Below, piece by piece: positions 18,401 through 26,393 of a DNA stretch of 48,625 bases. How positions within the stretch are numbered: position 1 is the stretch's first letter; every line of letters begins with the position of its first letter. A program made the position numbers and the translations under genes. The notes under the pieces are model-generated. The model saw only the letters and a list, made by a program, of their open reading frames with translations. It made no database searches and had not been told where the DNA came from. Source of the stretch: Pseudomonas pisciculturae (GTDB taxonomy: Bacteria > Pseudomonadota > Gammaproteobacteria > Pseudomonadales > Pseudomonadaceae); NCBI RefSeq assembly GCF_015461805.1, contig NZ_JACVZE010000015.1, forward strand, positions 1 through 48,625. Direction: 5' to 3'.

Positions 18401-18844
18401 CTGCACCATGTGATCCGGCCGCGACGCGACCTTGAGTACGCCCACGTCATCCAGGCCGTTGCCGAGGGCAACACGCCCAAACCCCATGCGTGGAAGCGAT
18501 TCAACTGGCCAGCCTATGCCGAAGGTCGAGCCCCCGATAAAAATATTCTTCCCGCGCTGCAACCCGACGTGATCATCCGCAAACTCGACGTCACCCTGCC
18601 CACGGCCCAATGGCGTAACCCGGACGAGCGCAGACCCCGTGCGCCGCAGACGCTCAACTCCGCGCGCTCCAGCGCATTGGCGACGCTGATCGTCCAGCGC
18701 CAACTGCTGCTGGGCAGTACGGCGCTGCGCGAACGAGCGGCCAACCCGCTCACGCTTGAGCAAGCGGCTGACCGGCACGACCCGTGGACAGCGTACGTCA
18801 ATCGCCTAGTGCCCAACGGCGACCGTGCGGCGTTGCTGGTTTGA
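15422..18844 (+). CDS. Very large protein, possibly dermonecrotic-toxin-like
   Basis: A protein of 1140 residues that I cannot assign firmly. It has no signal peptide, no membrane helix and no repeats. Parts such as LPRREALEYGQVECFSLSKA followed by FYEFFPLHHVIRPRRD (about residues 955-1010) recall the large Pseudomonas proteins annotated as DUF6543 / dermonecrotic-toxin-like; this is memory-based. No catalytic motif is seen, and such proteins are often longer (about 1500 residues or more), so a C-terminal effector part could be missing. ATG 15422 is chosen; an in-frame TTG at 15380 would add 14 residues. Neither has a strong ribosome site. It stands alone: no secretion genes, immunity gene or VgrG/Hcp/PAAR gene are near. 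Codon use is that of the neighbours. Confidence 0.6.
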   Translation: MDHLRYFTQPIESLFPSAAYLSHAQSMELKASQTLAANLINTLSVALGPTPPRTIEGLRVTVPEDSILSSWLAAYWKAINQPAFLDWADALDLDLPTLCLQGTRLQVRKHAPHHAPLHTFTLADDSGWREVAYPILAITQVIDTGNLGLSYIGNRFEIEDRTLPLKLALAFHGYPLPDNSLQVQVIIDELRALNGFPGIDDSGHSKSVIHSELKNQQLDYQELIRTLEETRNGGQSFDWLKVYRKHITLGSDSLLAHTMKNATRLLGALIGKLGLDDDAEHTAIYYYDYEMRALCLLPPSRQNSTRCIPPYNTPQWQELERLANTLQSNVYLDETFSVASLLSVYGIERPASGGDLTQLLELLHQWSPPVVPYVSEWARSFAAVYAHRKYLGLLNDRYHMQIALQHTCSGKPAAASIELNRIVDMDPDVFGAELEKARQLLLKLTEHPDFIALRAAKGIDPGSHVLLTVTHMGARGLDGQWKQLNTDVLENEHLRTLLAPVLIAARNNGGELRSTGEVSLKQALTLGGVELPHNAGEALKTARLLAIPLTIKPQSSHYWRALTLAQPSRWTLSQTQNQLILDISRRALPETYTHLFTYLSEPILKDKPVSDVRAEADFLLTLLLHSARAQALGEELSNYVDWHGRDAGETTTRASRKAMVLAALILSLDPALNAPQGSINVFDLTDSYLWGESLAFVREIIEVSLTALSRPTAALAAHVLLSNKSPEFLIRNIPASLPYMTSQAWVLFKHYVMHTEQELSGSSRQLSYDDFMTLTHLPASASWTRFINHNNATAPIVDWAVANGVLAKGETYTALEINDAIRALNEQRERLKNALETFSAAFVSLHDTALQDLERVYPQQTELQAPIMESSPDTKQYTLVELHMAGELKAQAKRWRTSEGNLDFPQLAKDFHQLNNINVRFASAFAQRLDQLQVAYVETLKYWLSQLSLPRREALEYGQVECFSLSKATTQGRFATLVHVQYFSDRYFYEFFPLHHVIRPRRDLEYAHVIQAVAEGNTPKPHAWKRFNWPAYAEGRAPDKNILPALQPDVIIRKLDVTLPTAQWRNPDERRPRAPQTLNSARSSALATLIVQRQLLLGSTALRERAANPLTLEQAADRHDPWTAYVNRLVPNGDRAALLV

Positions 18845-18915
18845 CAAGCATGGCGAGGGGGTGCCGGGCTGTGTAATGATCCGCGCTCGACGCTGCTCAG
18901 GATGGAACCCTCTTC

Positions 18916-19809
18916 ATGTTGCCGAACGCCATCACTCACCCTTCGGACTCGCCCCGCTTCTGGCGAGACCCTTCGCTGGCGTTTATCGAAGCGCGCACCA
19001 TCGTCGACGGGCGCAAGGTCACGTACTCCCGTCACGCCCATGAGCATTTCTCCATCGGTGCCGTCACCCGTGGTTGCAGTTATTACCACTACGGCGCCGA
19101 GACCTTCCAGATCAGCGCCGGCACCGTGGTGCTGATGAACCCCGGCGATGTACACGCCTGCAACCCCATCGACAACCAGCACTGGTCCTACCAGATGCTG
19201 TACATCGACACGCCCTGGTTGACCGACCTGCAATACCAGTTGGGTTTCAGCACCGACCAGGGTTTTCGCCCCTTCAGCACGCCCCATACCCGCGACACCG
19301 TGCTGTACCACGGCCTGCTGGAACTGTACGGAATACTGGTGGACGAGCAAGCCGAACACCTGCACAAGCAGAGCGCACTGGTGAGTTATTTCAGCGAGGT
19401 CCAGCAGCGCCTGAACCCGGCCAACAGCCCGTTGCGGGAGGTTAACCACAAGCTGGAGCGGGCGGCCGAGTACATCCGGGCACATTGCACTGATGCCGTG
19501 AAGCTGGAAGACATCTGCCTGGCGGCGGAGCTGTCGCCGTCGTACCTGATTCGTGCGTTCAAACAGTATTACGGGCTGACGCCCCACGCCTTCCTGGTCA
19601 ATCAGCGCATCCAGTTTGCCCGTACCCAATTGCGTGACGGCGAGCTGATCGCCAATGTGGCCCTCGCCGCAGGCTTTGCCGACCAGGCGCATTTTCAGCG
19701 CGCTTTCAAGCAGCATTTCGCCGCTACCCCGGGGCAATACCGCGACGGGCTCAAGCCAGCAATAAATAACCCACACTGGCCAGCAGCAACCCGGCCATCG
19801 AACGGTTGA
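18916..19809 (+). CDS. AraC family transcriptional regulator
   Basis: A 297-residue regulator with an N-terminal cupin-type effector domain (HAHEHFSIGAVTRGCSYYHY, then GTVVLMNPGDVHACNP) and a C-terminal AraC double helix-turn-helix (LEDICLAAELSPSYLIRAFK, then IANVALAAGFADQAHFQRAF and FAATPGQYR). The N-terminal fold with these motifs is common in regulators that sit beside amino-acid exporters. Its gene converges on an RhtB-type exporter gene and overlaps it by 59 bases, so control of that exporter in response to its substrate is likely. Confidence 0.88.
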   Translation: MLPNAITHPSDSPRFWRDPSLAFIEARTIVDGRKVTYSRHAHEHFSIGAVTRGCSYYHYGAETFQISAGTVVLMNPGDVHACNPIDNQHWSYQMLYIDTPWLTDLQYQLGFSTDQGFRPFSTPHTRDTVLYHGLLELYGILVDEQAEHLHKQSALVSYFSEVQQRLNPANSPLREVNHKLERAAEYIRAHCTDAVKLEDICLAAELSPSYLIRAFKQYYGLTPHAFLVNQRIQFARTQLRDGELIANVALAAGFADQAHFQRAFKQHFAATPGQYRDGLKPAINNPHWPAATRPSNG

Positions 19810-20338
19810 ACAGCCGCACGCCTTGTGGGTTGCCGAGGTAACGGCGCAGGAAGGTGCCGGCGTAGGCCCAGCACGCCACCGACAGGTAACAGATCACCAG
19901 GTACAGCGCCGCAAACAGCCAGACCTGCGCGGCGTCGCCATCGGCCACAAACAAGCCCATCCCGGCCACACACGCCAGCCACGCCTTGGGGTTGAGCCAT
20001 TGCATGATCGCGCCATACAGCATCGACGGCGCCGTGGCGGTGCCTTCGGCGTCCAGTCGGCCATCGTCCGCCGCAAGTTTCCAGGCCATGTACAACAGGA
20101 AAGCCACCCCGCCCCACTGGATCAACTGGGTCAATATCGGCCAGCGCACCAGCACCTCATGCAAGCCCAGCCCAATCAGCACCAACAGCAGCGTAAAGCC
20201 CACGGCGGCGCCGAGCACGTGTTTCTGGCTGGCGATAAAACCAAAGCGCGCCCCGGAACTGAGCGCGACCACGTTGACCGGTCCCGGCGTGATGGAGGTG
20301 GCGAGAGCGAAGGCCGCCATTGAAATGATCAAGCTCAT
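19751..20338 (-). CDS. RhtB/LysE family amino-acid exporter
   Basis: A 195-residue inner-membrane exporter with about six membrane segments. The family signature is at the start: ATSITPGPVNVVALSSGARF. The middle has QWGGVAFLLYMAWKLA and WLNPKAWL, also conserved. It probably exports an amino acid or related small molecule. ATG 20338 is chosen because the longer open frame to 20554 runs into REP sequence, and AGGGAA precedes this ATG. The 3' end overlaps the AraC regulator gene. Confidence 0.87.
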   Translation of the reverse strand: MSLIISMAAFALATSITPGPVNVVALSSGARFGFIASQKHVLGAAVGFTLLLVLIGLGLHEVLVRWPILTQLIQWGGVAFLLYMAWKLAADDGRLDAEGTATAPSMLYGAIMQWLNPKAWLACVAGMGLFVADGDAAQVWLFAALYLVICYLSVACWAYAGTFLRRYLGNPQGVRLFNRSMAGLLLASVGYLLLA

Positions 20339-20517
20339 TGCAGTTCCCTTTAAGTTGAACGAGTGACGATGAGGCCACGGTAAAGGGCAACCGGGTGGGA
20401 GGTATTGAAGAAAATGCCCCTCACTGGTTGAGACGGGGTTAAATCGGATCAAATATGGGAGCTGGTTTGTGTGGGAGCGGCGGTGCCCTCCCTTCTCAGG
20501 CCTGGCACAAATCCAAA

Positions 20518-20607
20518 TGTGGGAGCTGGCTTGCCTGCGAAAGCGGTGGGTCAATCAGCATTTGCATCGACTGACACACCGCCTTCGCGAGCAAGCCCGC
20601 TCCCACA
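20518..20607. repeat. REP doublet, first of a tandem pair
   Basis: TGTGGGAGCTGGCTTGCCTG starts the left arm and an inverted GCGAGCAAGCCCGCTCCCACA ends the right arm. A further partial REP lies just upstream (about 20467-20485). The same unit recurs 136 bases downstream with the same preceding sequence (GCACAAATC at 20505 and 20641), so this is a tandem duplication. The rest of the gap 20339-20776 holds nothing else recognisable. Confidence 0.8.
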
Positions 20608-20653
20608 GGGTATCGGCGACGCTCTCATTTCCCGAGCCCGGCACAAATCAAAA

Positions 20654-20744
20654 TGTGGGAGCTGGCTTGCCTGCGATAGCGGTGGGTCAGCCTGCATTTG
20701 TATCGACTGACACACCGCCTTCGCGAGCAAGCCCGGCTCCCACA
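20654..20744. repeat. REP doublet, second of a tandem pair
   Basis: This is the second copy of the unit at 20518-20607, shifted by 136 bases, with small differences (GATAGCGG for GAAAGCGG; GCCCGGCTCC for GCCCGCTCC). It lies 32 bases from the end of the phospholipase-D-like gene, so it is at the 3' end of that transcript. Confidence 0.8.
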
Positions 20745-20776
20745 CAAGCCCCCACCTTTTGAACCGAGTTCATCCA

Positions 20777-22465
20777 TTACTTGACGAACAACTCTCGGTC
20801 CCGTGCTTTTACATGGCCGGGACGGTAGTAGGCGTCGAACCAGGTTTTCTCCCCGGCTGCCGGTGGTTTGGCCAGGCGCAAGGTGTGCAGCGCGCCGGGG
20901 CGGCTGGCATTGACGCGAAAGTGGAAGTGATCAAACAGGCGCAACGCCTCGATGGCATACACCACGGCAATCTTGCGGTCTTCGATGCGTATAAGGTGGT
21001 CGCCGTTGTTTTTTTCCGCGCCGCCCGCCAGGTTGGATGAGCCGGTGTACACCGTCGGGTTGGCGCCGTTGAAGTCGGTCACCACAAACTTGTTGTGCAC
21101 CATGTTCCCGGCATTGCCCGACCACTCCGACTTGAACGGTGCCGGCGCGTTACTCGACAAGTACGCGAACGGCAACAGCCCCACCGAACCATCGGGCTTG
21201 CGTACCGCCAACTTGCCGGTGCGCTGGGCCACGCCGTAGGAGAACAGAGAACGCTGCATCAACTCATCCAACGCCGTGCGTACTTTGCCGTTGATCAGGT
21301 TGAGAAACACGATGGAGTACAGCACCGAGCTGGTGGCGTTCTCGATGCTGGTGGCGATGGGGTCCAGGGGCAGCGCACTGTCGGCATGGGGCGCAAAACA
21401 CAGCGACACCTTGGAGCCCGGCTGATCACGCACCACCCACCACTGTTGCGAGAGCGGGCTCTTGCGAAAGGTCGTGGGCGACAGCCAGTAGGCATCAAAC
21501 ACTTCGGCAAACTTGCCCGCTACGGTTTCGTCGTCAAACAACAGCACGTTATTGGCCTGCACGTACAAGCCACGCAGGGCAAAGTTGGTGGAGCCGCCCA
21601 GCACGCGGATCGCCCTGCCCGCGCGGCGCACAATCAGCACTTTGTTGTGCTGCTGACTGGAGAAATGCAAGCGCTTGACCTGCGCACCGGCCGTGCTCAA
21701 GCGGGCGGCACTGAGGCTTTCGCAGCTGTCGGCAGCGCCCTGGTCGCCATGGTCATCGATGATCGCACGCAGGCGCGGGCCGAGTTGCTCCAGGCGGCGC
21801 AGGATGCTTGGCTCCTTGCTTTCGTAGATCAGTGCATCAAGGGTCAATTCAGGGTCATTCGCTACTTGGTCGAGCACCTGCAGGATCAATTGCCGCGCTT
21901 CAAAGCCCAACCATTGGTAATTGCGCTCGAATGGCGCCATGTCCAATGCCAGATAGGCACTGGGCGGCGAACCCGCCGGCGGCAGGATGCGTGTTTCATT
22001 GTCGAAACGATCCCCATAGGCCTGGGACGACGCGAAGCCCCGAGTAAAACCAATGTTCACAAAATCGCTGATGGTTTGCGCCTCAAGGCACACCTGCCCT
22101 TCCACGCCCGCGCCCTTGCGCAGCGTCCCATCGGCGCCCATGTAGCAGGCGGTGACACGGTAGCGATAAAGACCCGGCAGAATCTCACTGGGCACGTGGA
22201 TCCAGCGGAATTTCTGGAACGGCGCTTCGGTAGAGGGAAACGTGCGCGGCCGCTCCGGAGTGGGCGGGTAGTCGAAGTGCAGGCGATTGTGCAGCACCCC
22301 CCAATGCGTGGCACCGGGGTAGCGCACCTCGATGCTGAAGCCGACAAAATCGGTGGTGGCCAGGTCGGGTGCCAAATCAAACGCCAGCAGTGCAGCGCCC
22401 TCGCCTCGATACAGCTTGAAGGTCAGCCCCTGGAACGTGGTCTTGCTCTCGAAGTCGGCGCTCAA
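20777..22465 (-). CDS. Phospholipase D-like protein
   Basis: A 562-residue protein with two phospholipase-D (HKD) half-sites: QQHNKVLIVRRAG (His273, Lys275) followed by LGGSTNF, and MVHNKFVVTDFN (His457, Lys459, Asp464) followed by YTGSSNLA. The first half-site lacks the Asp eight positions into the motif (Arg280 instead). Residues 1-130 form an Ig-like/beta-rich part (SIEVRYPGATHWG). No signal peptide is seen. It could hydrolyse phosphodiesters in lipids or nucleic acids, or act as an effector; neither can be told. The start is a TTG at 22463-22465 with AAGGGA seven bases before it, and there is no better ATG near. No immunity or secretion gene is adjacent. Confidence 0.82.
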   Translation of the reverse strand: MSADFESKTTFQGLTFKLYRGEGAALLAFDLAPDLATTDFVGFSIEVRYPGATHWGVLHNRLHFDYPPTPERPRTFPSTEAPFQKFRWIHVPSEILPGLYRYRVTACYMGADGTLRKGAGVEGQVCLEAQTISDFVNIGFTRGFASSQAYGDRFDNETRILPPAGSPPSAYLALDMAPFERNYQWLGFEARQLILQVLDQVANDPELTLDALIYESKEPSILRRLEQLGPRLRAIIDDHGDQGAADSCESLSAARLSTAGAQVKRLHFSSQQHNKVLIVRRAGRAIRVLGGSTNFALRGLYVQANNVLLFDDETVAGKFAEVFDAYWLSPTTFRKSPLSQQWWVVRDQPGSKVSLCFAPHADSALPLDPIATSIENATSSVLYSIVFLNLINGKVRTALDELMQRSLFSYGVAQRTGKLAVRKPDGSVGLLPFAYLSSNAPAPFKSEWSGNAGNMVHNKFVVTDFNGANPTVYTGSSNLAGGAEKNNGDHLIRIEDRKIAVVYAIEALRLFDHFHFRVNASRPGALHTLRLAKPPAAGEKTWFDAYYRPGHVKARDRELFVK

Positions 22466-22518
22466 GCGATATCCCTTCCCTAGGGAGACGATGCTTAGAG
22501 TCTAGCGCGTGCGCCGCA

Positions 22519-22953
22519 TCAAGCCAGTGGCGCCTGGGTCACGATATCTTCGATACCCAATACGCGCCCATCCTCGGCAAGAATCTCGACCTTGCGCAGC
22601 GGCTTGAGCGAGCGCGCATCCAGCACTTGGGTGCCGACATGCTCAGGCTCGGTGAAGGCTTGGCCCCACTGCGCCAGGGTCACCAGCACCGGCATCAGTG
22701 CGCGGCCCTTGTCGGTGAGCTGATATTCGCTGCGTGCGCCAACCTCGCTGGTTCGCAACAAGCCTTGCTCGACCATGTCCTTGAGGCGCGTGGCAAGAAT
22801 GTTTTTCGCCACGCCCAGGTGCTTCTGGAAATCCCCAAAGCGCGTCACCCCGGCGAACGCATCGCGGATGATCAACAACGTCCACCAATCACCCACTACA
22901 TCCAGGGCACGGGCCACCGGGCAGCCATCGCCTTCAAGGCATTTGCGTTTCAT
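22519..22953 (-). CDS. HxlR family transcriptional regulator
   Basis: A 144-residue winged-helix regulator. The HxlR pattern is clear: CLEGDGCPVARALDVVGDWW, then TLLIIRDAFAGVTRFGDFQK and GVAKNILATRLKDMVEQGLL, then YQLTDKGRAL. The N-terminal cysteines (Cys5 and Cys11) could be redox- or electrophile-sensitive, as in some members. GGAGG precedes the ATG. It diverges from a short-chain dehydrogenase gene with 106 bases between and very likely represses it. Confidence 0.9.
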   Translation of the reverse strand: MKRKCLEGDGCPVARALDVVGDWWTLLIIRDAFAGVTRFGDFQKHLGVAKNILATRLKDMVEQGLLRTSEVGARSEYQLTDKGRALMPVLVTLAQWGQAFTEPEHVGTQVLDARSLKPLRKVEILAEDGRVLGIEDIVTQAPLA

Positions 22954-22975
22954 CGTCGGCCCTCCAGGCAGGCGT

Positions 22976-23041
22976 AAATTTAGGTTGCATTATAGGACCA
23001 ACAAGCAGAGGATAAAAACAGTTTCATCATTAAACCTAATT
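22976..23041. promoter_or_regulatory. Divergent promoter with inverted TAGGTT boxes
   Basis: The gap between the HxlR and dehydrogenase genes is AT-rich and holds TAGGTT (22981-22986) and its inverted copy AACCTA (23034-23039), each next to an AATT tract. This is a candidate operator for the HxlR protein. Known HxlR-type sites are similar inverted AT-flanked boxes; binding here is inference. Confidence 0.45.
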
Positions 23042-23059
23042 CGTCGCCTGGAGTTGAGC

Positions 23060-23758
23060 ATGGATATTCGTGGAAAAGTGGTACTGGTGACCGGCGCCAA
23101 TCGCGGCCTGGGCAAAGCTTTCGTCAGCGCACTGCTGCAAGGGGGCGCGGCCAAGGTCTATGCCGGCGCGCGCGACCCCAGCAGCGTGAACATCCCCGGC
23201 AGCACGCCGATTGCCCTCGACATCACCGACCAAGCCAGCGTGCAGCGCGCCGCCGAGCAATGCACGGATGTGAGCGTGGTGATCAACAACGCAGGGTTTC
23301 TGAAATACGGCTCGCTGCTGGCGCAAGACAGTGTCGAGAACCTGCAACAGCACTTTGACGTCAACACCTTCGGCACCCTGCGCGTCAGCCGCGCCTTTGC
23401 GCCGATTCTGGCCAAGCAAGGCGGCGGTGCGCTGATCAATGTGCTGTCGGTATTGAGCTGGCTGAGCCCGCCGGGCACCGGTGGCTACAGCACGTCCAAG
23501 TCCGCCCAGTGGGCGCTGACCAACGGCCTGCGCGGTGAGTTGCGTGAGCAAAACACCCTGGTGATCGGCGTGCACCCGGCCTACATCGACACCGACATGG
23601 TGGCCGAGGTACAGGCGCCGAAAAGCACGCCCGAGGACGTGGTTGCGATCACTCTGAAAGCCCTGAGCGAAGACCGCGAAGAAGTGCTGATCACCGACAT
23701 GACCCTGGCGGTCAAAGCCTCGCTGTCCACCGACAGCGCGGTGTACCTCAACAGCTGA
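23060..23758 (+). CDS. Short-chain dehydrogenase/reductase
   Basis: A 232-residue classical short-chain dehydrogenase. It has the cofactor motif VTGANRGLGKAF, NNAG, the catalytic Ser region INVLSVLSWL, and the catalytic YSTSK. The residue after beta-strand 2 (AGARDP) suggests NADP(H). The substrate is unknown. The frame is open upstream to 22775 (antisense to the HxlR gene), but ATG 23060 has GGAG in front and the family start MDIRGKVVLVTGA. The HxlR regulator is its probable controller, as in many quinone- or aldehyde-responsive pairs. Confidence 0.9.
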   Translation: MDIRGKVVLVTGANRGLGKAFVSALLQGGAAKVYAGARDPSSVNIPGSTPIALDITDQASVQRAAEQCTDVSVVINNAGFLKYGSLLAQDSVENLQQHFDVNTFGTLRVSRAFAPILAKQGGGALINVLSVLSWLSPPGTGGYSTSKSAQWALTNGLRGELREQNTLVIGVHPAYIDTDMVAEVQAPKSTPEDVVAITLKALSEDREEVLITDMTLAVKASLSTDSAVYLNS

Positions 23759-23793
23759 TCAACAGCACCTGCGGGCGCAGGCGCCGGGGTCGG

Positions 23794-25239
23794 CTACAAC
23801 CCGCGCTTGCGCAACCAGTGCAGGAAGCCCTTCTTGACCGGCACCACCGGTGCGTCCTGGGTCAAGGCTTGCGCGGCGTGCAGACGCAAGTCCAGCAACG
23901 CCTTCATCGCCTCGCCTATGTCATGTCGGGCATCCAGGCAAGGCTTGAGGTATTCCTTTTCGATGCGGTAAAGGGTGCAAAACGTCTTCGCCGAAAAGTC
24001 CGCCAGTGCGGCCTGATCAGACAAGATGCCCGCCTCGCCAATCACCTCACCCGGCCCCATGCGCCCGGCCTCGAACTTGTGGCCGCCCTTGGTCAACATC
24101 ACCGAGACCACGCCGGACTCAATAATGAACAAGTGATCGCTGACTTCCCCGGCGGGCAAAATCACCTCGCCGCTGCGGTAGGTGTGCAGGGTCATGTTCT
24201 GGCTGAAGGTTTCTTTTTCGTCCTGGCGTAGGGTGGAGAAGATCGACGAGCGCTCCAGCAAGGCCCGCGCCGCCGACATTACCGGTGCAACACTGTTTTC
24301 GGTGGCCGACAACAGGCTCACCCCCGCCGCTTGCAAATGGCGGAAGGCCAAGTCGTAAAGCTGGTTGCGCACTTCACGCTTGAGCGCCATGGCCGGCACA
24401 AAACCGCTGATTTCGTACTCCACGCCACCACTCACGCACGTTTTGAACGCCACGCTCGGCGACGGGGTGGACAGCAGTTGTCGGCAACCCTGCATCGCCC
24501 GTTCCAGCGCTTCAATCACCGTTTGCGGGCGTGCATGGGGGCTTACTTGCAAGCTGACCGCCAACCCGAACATATCCGCTGGACGCGAAAAATTGATGAT
24601 CTTGGCTTTGGCCGCCAGGGAGTTAGGGATGACCGCCATGCTGCCCTGGGAGGTTTGCAGGCGCGTGGCACGCCAATCGATATCGGTGACCCGGCCTTCG
24701 GTGCCGTCGATGGAGATCCAGTCATCGAGCTGATAAGGCTTGGTGGTGTTGAGCACGATCCCGGAAAACACATCGCTCAAGGTGCTTTGCAACGCCAGGC
24801 CGACGATGATCGCTACCGCGCCGGAGGTGGCAAGCACGCCCTTCACTGGCAGGTCGAGCACGTAGGCCAGCGCAGCGATGATCGCAATCAGGAAAATCAC
24901 CGCGCCCAGCAAATCCTGCAACAGCCGCCCAGTATGGCCGACCCGCTGCATCATCAACGCGCCGAGCAACACCGTCAGCGTGCGTGCCGCAAACAGCCAC
25001 CAGCCGATCTGCAACGCCGTGGCGGCCATGTGCAAGGCGGTGTTGTCGGCATACGGAGGGACCAGCATGGGGTTCATGCCGTCGTTGAACAGCACGGCGC
25101 TGAACACCGCGAAGATCACCAGGCGTGCGACAAGTTTCCAGTTGGCGAGGTTGGCCGAGATAAGGCGCCAGACGGCGATGTCGATGAGGATCAGCGCCAG
25201 GGCGCAGAGCATCGGGTGATCGGAGATAAATGACGGCAT
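23794..25239 (-). CDS. MscS-type channel with cyclic-nucleotide-binding domain
   Basis: A 481-residue inner-membrane protein. About four membrane helices come first; the MscS pore-lining helix is GVLATSGAVAIIVGLALQST followed by LSDVFSGIVL. The MscS beta domain (LDDWISIDGTEGRVTDIDWR, VIPNS) and C-terminal cage follow to about residue 300. A cNMP-binding domain (about 325-440) contains FIIESGVVSVML and GPGEVIGEAGIL, the phosphate-binding cassette region. This arrangement is that of the bacterial cyclic-nucleotide-gated (bCNG) branch of the MscS superfamily, in which gating by cNMP rather than tension has been described. The cassette lacks a canonical Arg-Thr/Ser-Ala end (AALADFSAKT), so the ligand is uncertain. 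Its stop lies 35 bases from that of the convergent dehydrogenase gene. Confidence 0.88.
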   Translation of the reverse strand: MPSFISDHPMLCALALILIDIAVWRLISANLANWKLVARLVIFAVFSAVLFNDGMNPMLVPPYADNTALHMAATALQIGWWLFAARTLTVLLGALMMQRVGHTGRLLQDLLGAVIFLIAIIAALAYVLDLPVKGVLATSGAVAIIVGLALQSTLSDVFSGIVLNTTKPYQLDDWISIDGTEGRVTDIDWRATRLQTSQGSMAVIPNSLAAKAKIINFSRPADMFGLAVSLQVSPHARPQTVIEALERAMQGCRQLLSTPSPSVAFKTCVSGGVEYEISGFVPAMALKREVRNQLYDLAFRHLQAAGVSLLSATENSVAPVMSAARALLERSSIFSTLRQDEKETFSQNMTLHTYRSGEVILPAGEVSDHLFIIESGVVSVMLTKGGHKFEAGRMGPGEVIGEAGILSDQAALADFSAKTFCTLYRIEKEYLKPCLDARHDIGEAMKALLDLRLHAAQALTQDAPVVPVKKGFLHWLRKRGL

Positions 25240-25301
25240 CCAGGCGACTCCAGGGCGAATGGCGTGAAGATCGCATGAAATGGGAGCGCTGGAAAACTAA
25301 A

Positions 25302-25387
25302 TGTGGGAGCTGGCTTGCCTGCGATGCAGGCACCTCGGTGTGTCAGTTACGCCGGGGTGATGCTATCGCAGGCAAGCCAGCTCCCAC
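25302..25387. repeat. REP doublet
   Basis: The left arm starts TGTGGGAGCTGGCTTGCCTG and the right arm ends with its exact inverse GCAAGCCAGCTCCCACA, so the element can fold into one long hairpin. It lies between the pirin stop and the MscS-type gene start, both on the minus strand. Confidence 0.8.
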
Positions 25388-25407
25388 AGGGGTTTGGCGG
25401 TGATCAG

Positions 25408-26274
25408 TTAATCCTGCATCTGGCCGAACCTGCCCGAATGAAAATCCTCAAACGCCTGATGAATTTCCTGCTCGGTATTCATCACAAACGGGCCATGCCC
25501 CACGATCGGTTCGTCAATCGGCTCGCCGCTGAGCAGCAGCACCTTGGCGTCGTCGTTGGACTCCAGCGTCAACTGGCTGCCGTCGCGTTCGAACAGGGCC
25601 AGGTCGCCTTGGCGGGCGACTTGATCGCCGTTGATCAGCACGGTGCCGCGCAGGATCACCAGGGCGGTGTTGCGCCCGCCGTGCAGGTCGAGGGTCACTG
25701 GCTTGCCGGCGTTCAGGCGCAGATCCCACACGTCAATCGGCGTAAAGGTGTGGGCCGGGCCTTTTTCGCCAGCGAACTCACCGGCAATCAACCGAAGATG
25801 CCCAGCGTCGTCGGCCAACGGCAGTACCGGGATATCACCGTCGACAATCGTCTGGTAGCCCGCGTCGGCCATTTTGTCCTTCGCCGGCAGGTTGACCCAC
25901 AACTGCACCATCTCCAACGGGCCGCCTTTACGGGCGAAGGCTTCGGAGTGGAATTCTTCGTGGATGATGCCGCGGGCAGCGGTCATCCATTGCACGTCGC
26001 CCGGGCCGATGATGCCACCGCCGCCGGTGGAATCGCGGTGTTCGACTTCGCCGTCGTAGACGATGGTCACGGTTTCAAAGCCGCGATGGGGGTGTTGGCC
26101 GACGCCGCGCCGTTGCTCGGTAGAGGTGAAATCGGCAGGGCCGGCGTGGTCCAGCAGTAAAAATGGGCTGATGTGTTTGCCCAGGTTGTCGTAGGAAAAC
26201 AACGTGCGCACCGGGAAACCGTCGCCGACCCAATGGCCGCGTGGGCTGGTGTAAATGCCGATGAGTTTTTTCAT
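25408..26274 (-). CDS. Pirin family protein
   Basis: A 288-residue bicupin of the pirin family. The N-terminal cupin carries the metal-binding pattern HPHRGFETVTIVYDGEVEHR (His-x-His and a later His) and the downstream Glu region GIIHEEFHSE. The C-terminal cupin follows from about residue 190 (TALVILRGTVLING). Bacterial pirins have been linked to quercetinase activity, redox sensing and modulation of central metabolism; which applies here is unknown. ATG 26274 with GGAGG is chosen over the longer frame to 26319. Confidence 0.9.
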   Translation of the reverse strand: MKKLIGIYTSPRGHWVGDGFPVRTLFSYDNLGKHISPFLLLDHAGPADFTSTEQRRGVGQHPHRGFETVTIVYDGEVEHRDSTGGGGIIGPGDVQWMTAARGIIHEEFHSEAFARKGGPLEMVQLWVNLPAKDKMADAGYQTIVDGDIPVLPLADDAGHLRLIAGEFAGEKGPAHTFTPIDVWDLRLNAGKPVTLDLHGGRNTALVILRGTVLINGDQVARQGDLALFERDGSQLTLESNDDAKVLLLSGEPIDEPIVGHGPFVMNTEQEIHQAFEDFHSGRFGQMQD

Positions 26275-26393
26275 GGTGACCCTCCAAAGTGCATACACCT
26301 TAAATCCGACAGTAATCACGCGCTAGACGGCAAAAACAGCCTTGAGTGTCCTACTGATGGGACGGCATACCGGCTCATCGCCATAAAAATCAC

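Noticed and set aside
18514..19776. 420-residue minus-strand frame across the large gene's end and the AraC gene
   Set aside because: It covers two plus-strand genes and their gap, has low-complexity content and lacks any family motif.
21095..22483. 462-residue open frame antisense to the phospholipase D-like gene
   Set aside because: Composition is biased and there is no domain; the minus-strand gene has two HKD-type motifs and a ribosome site.
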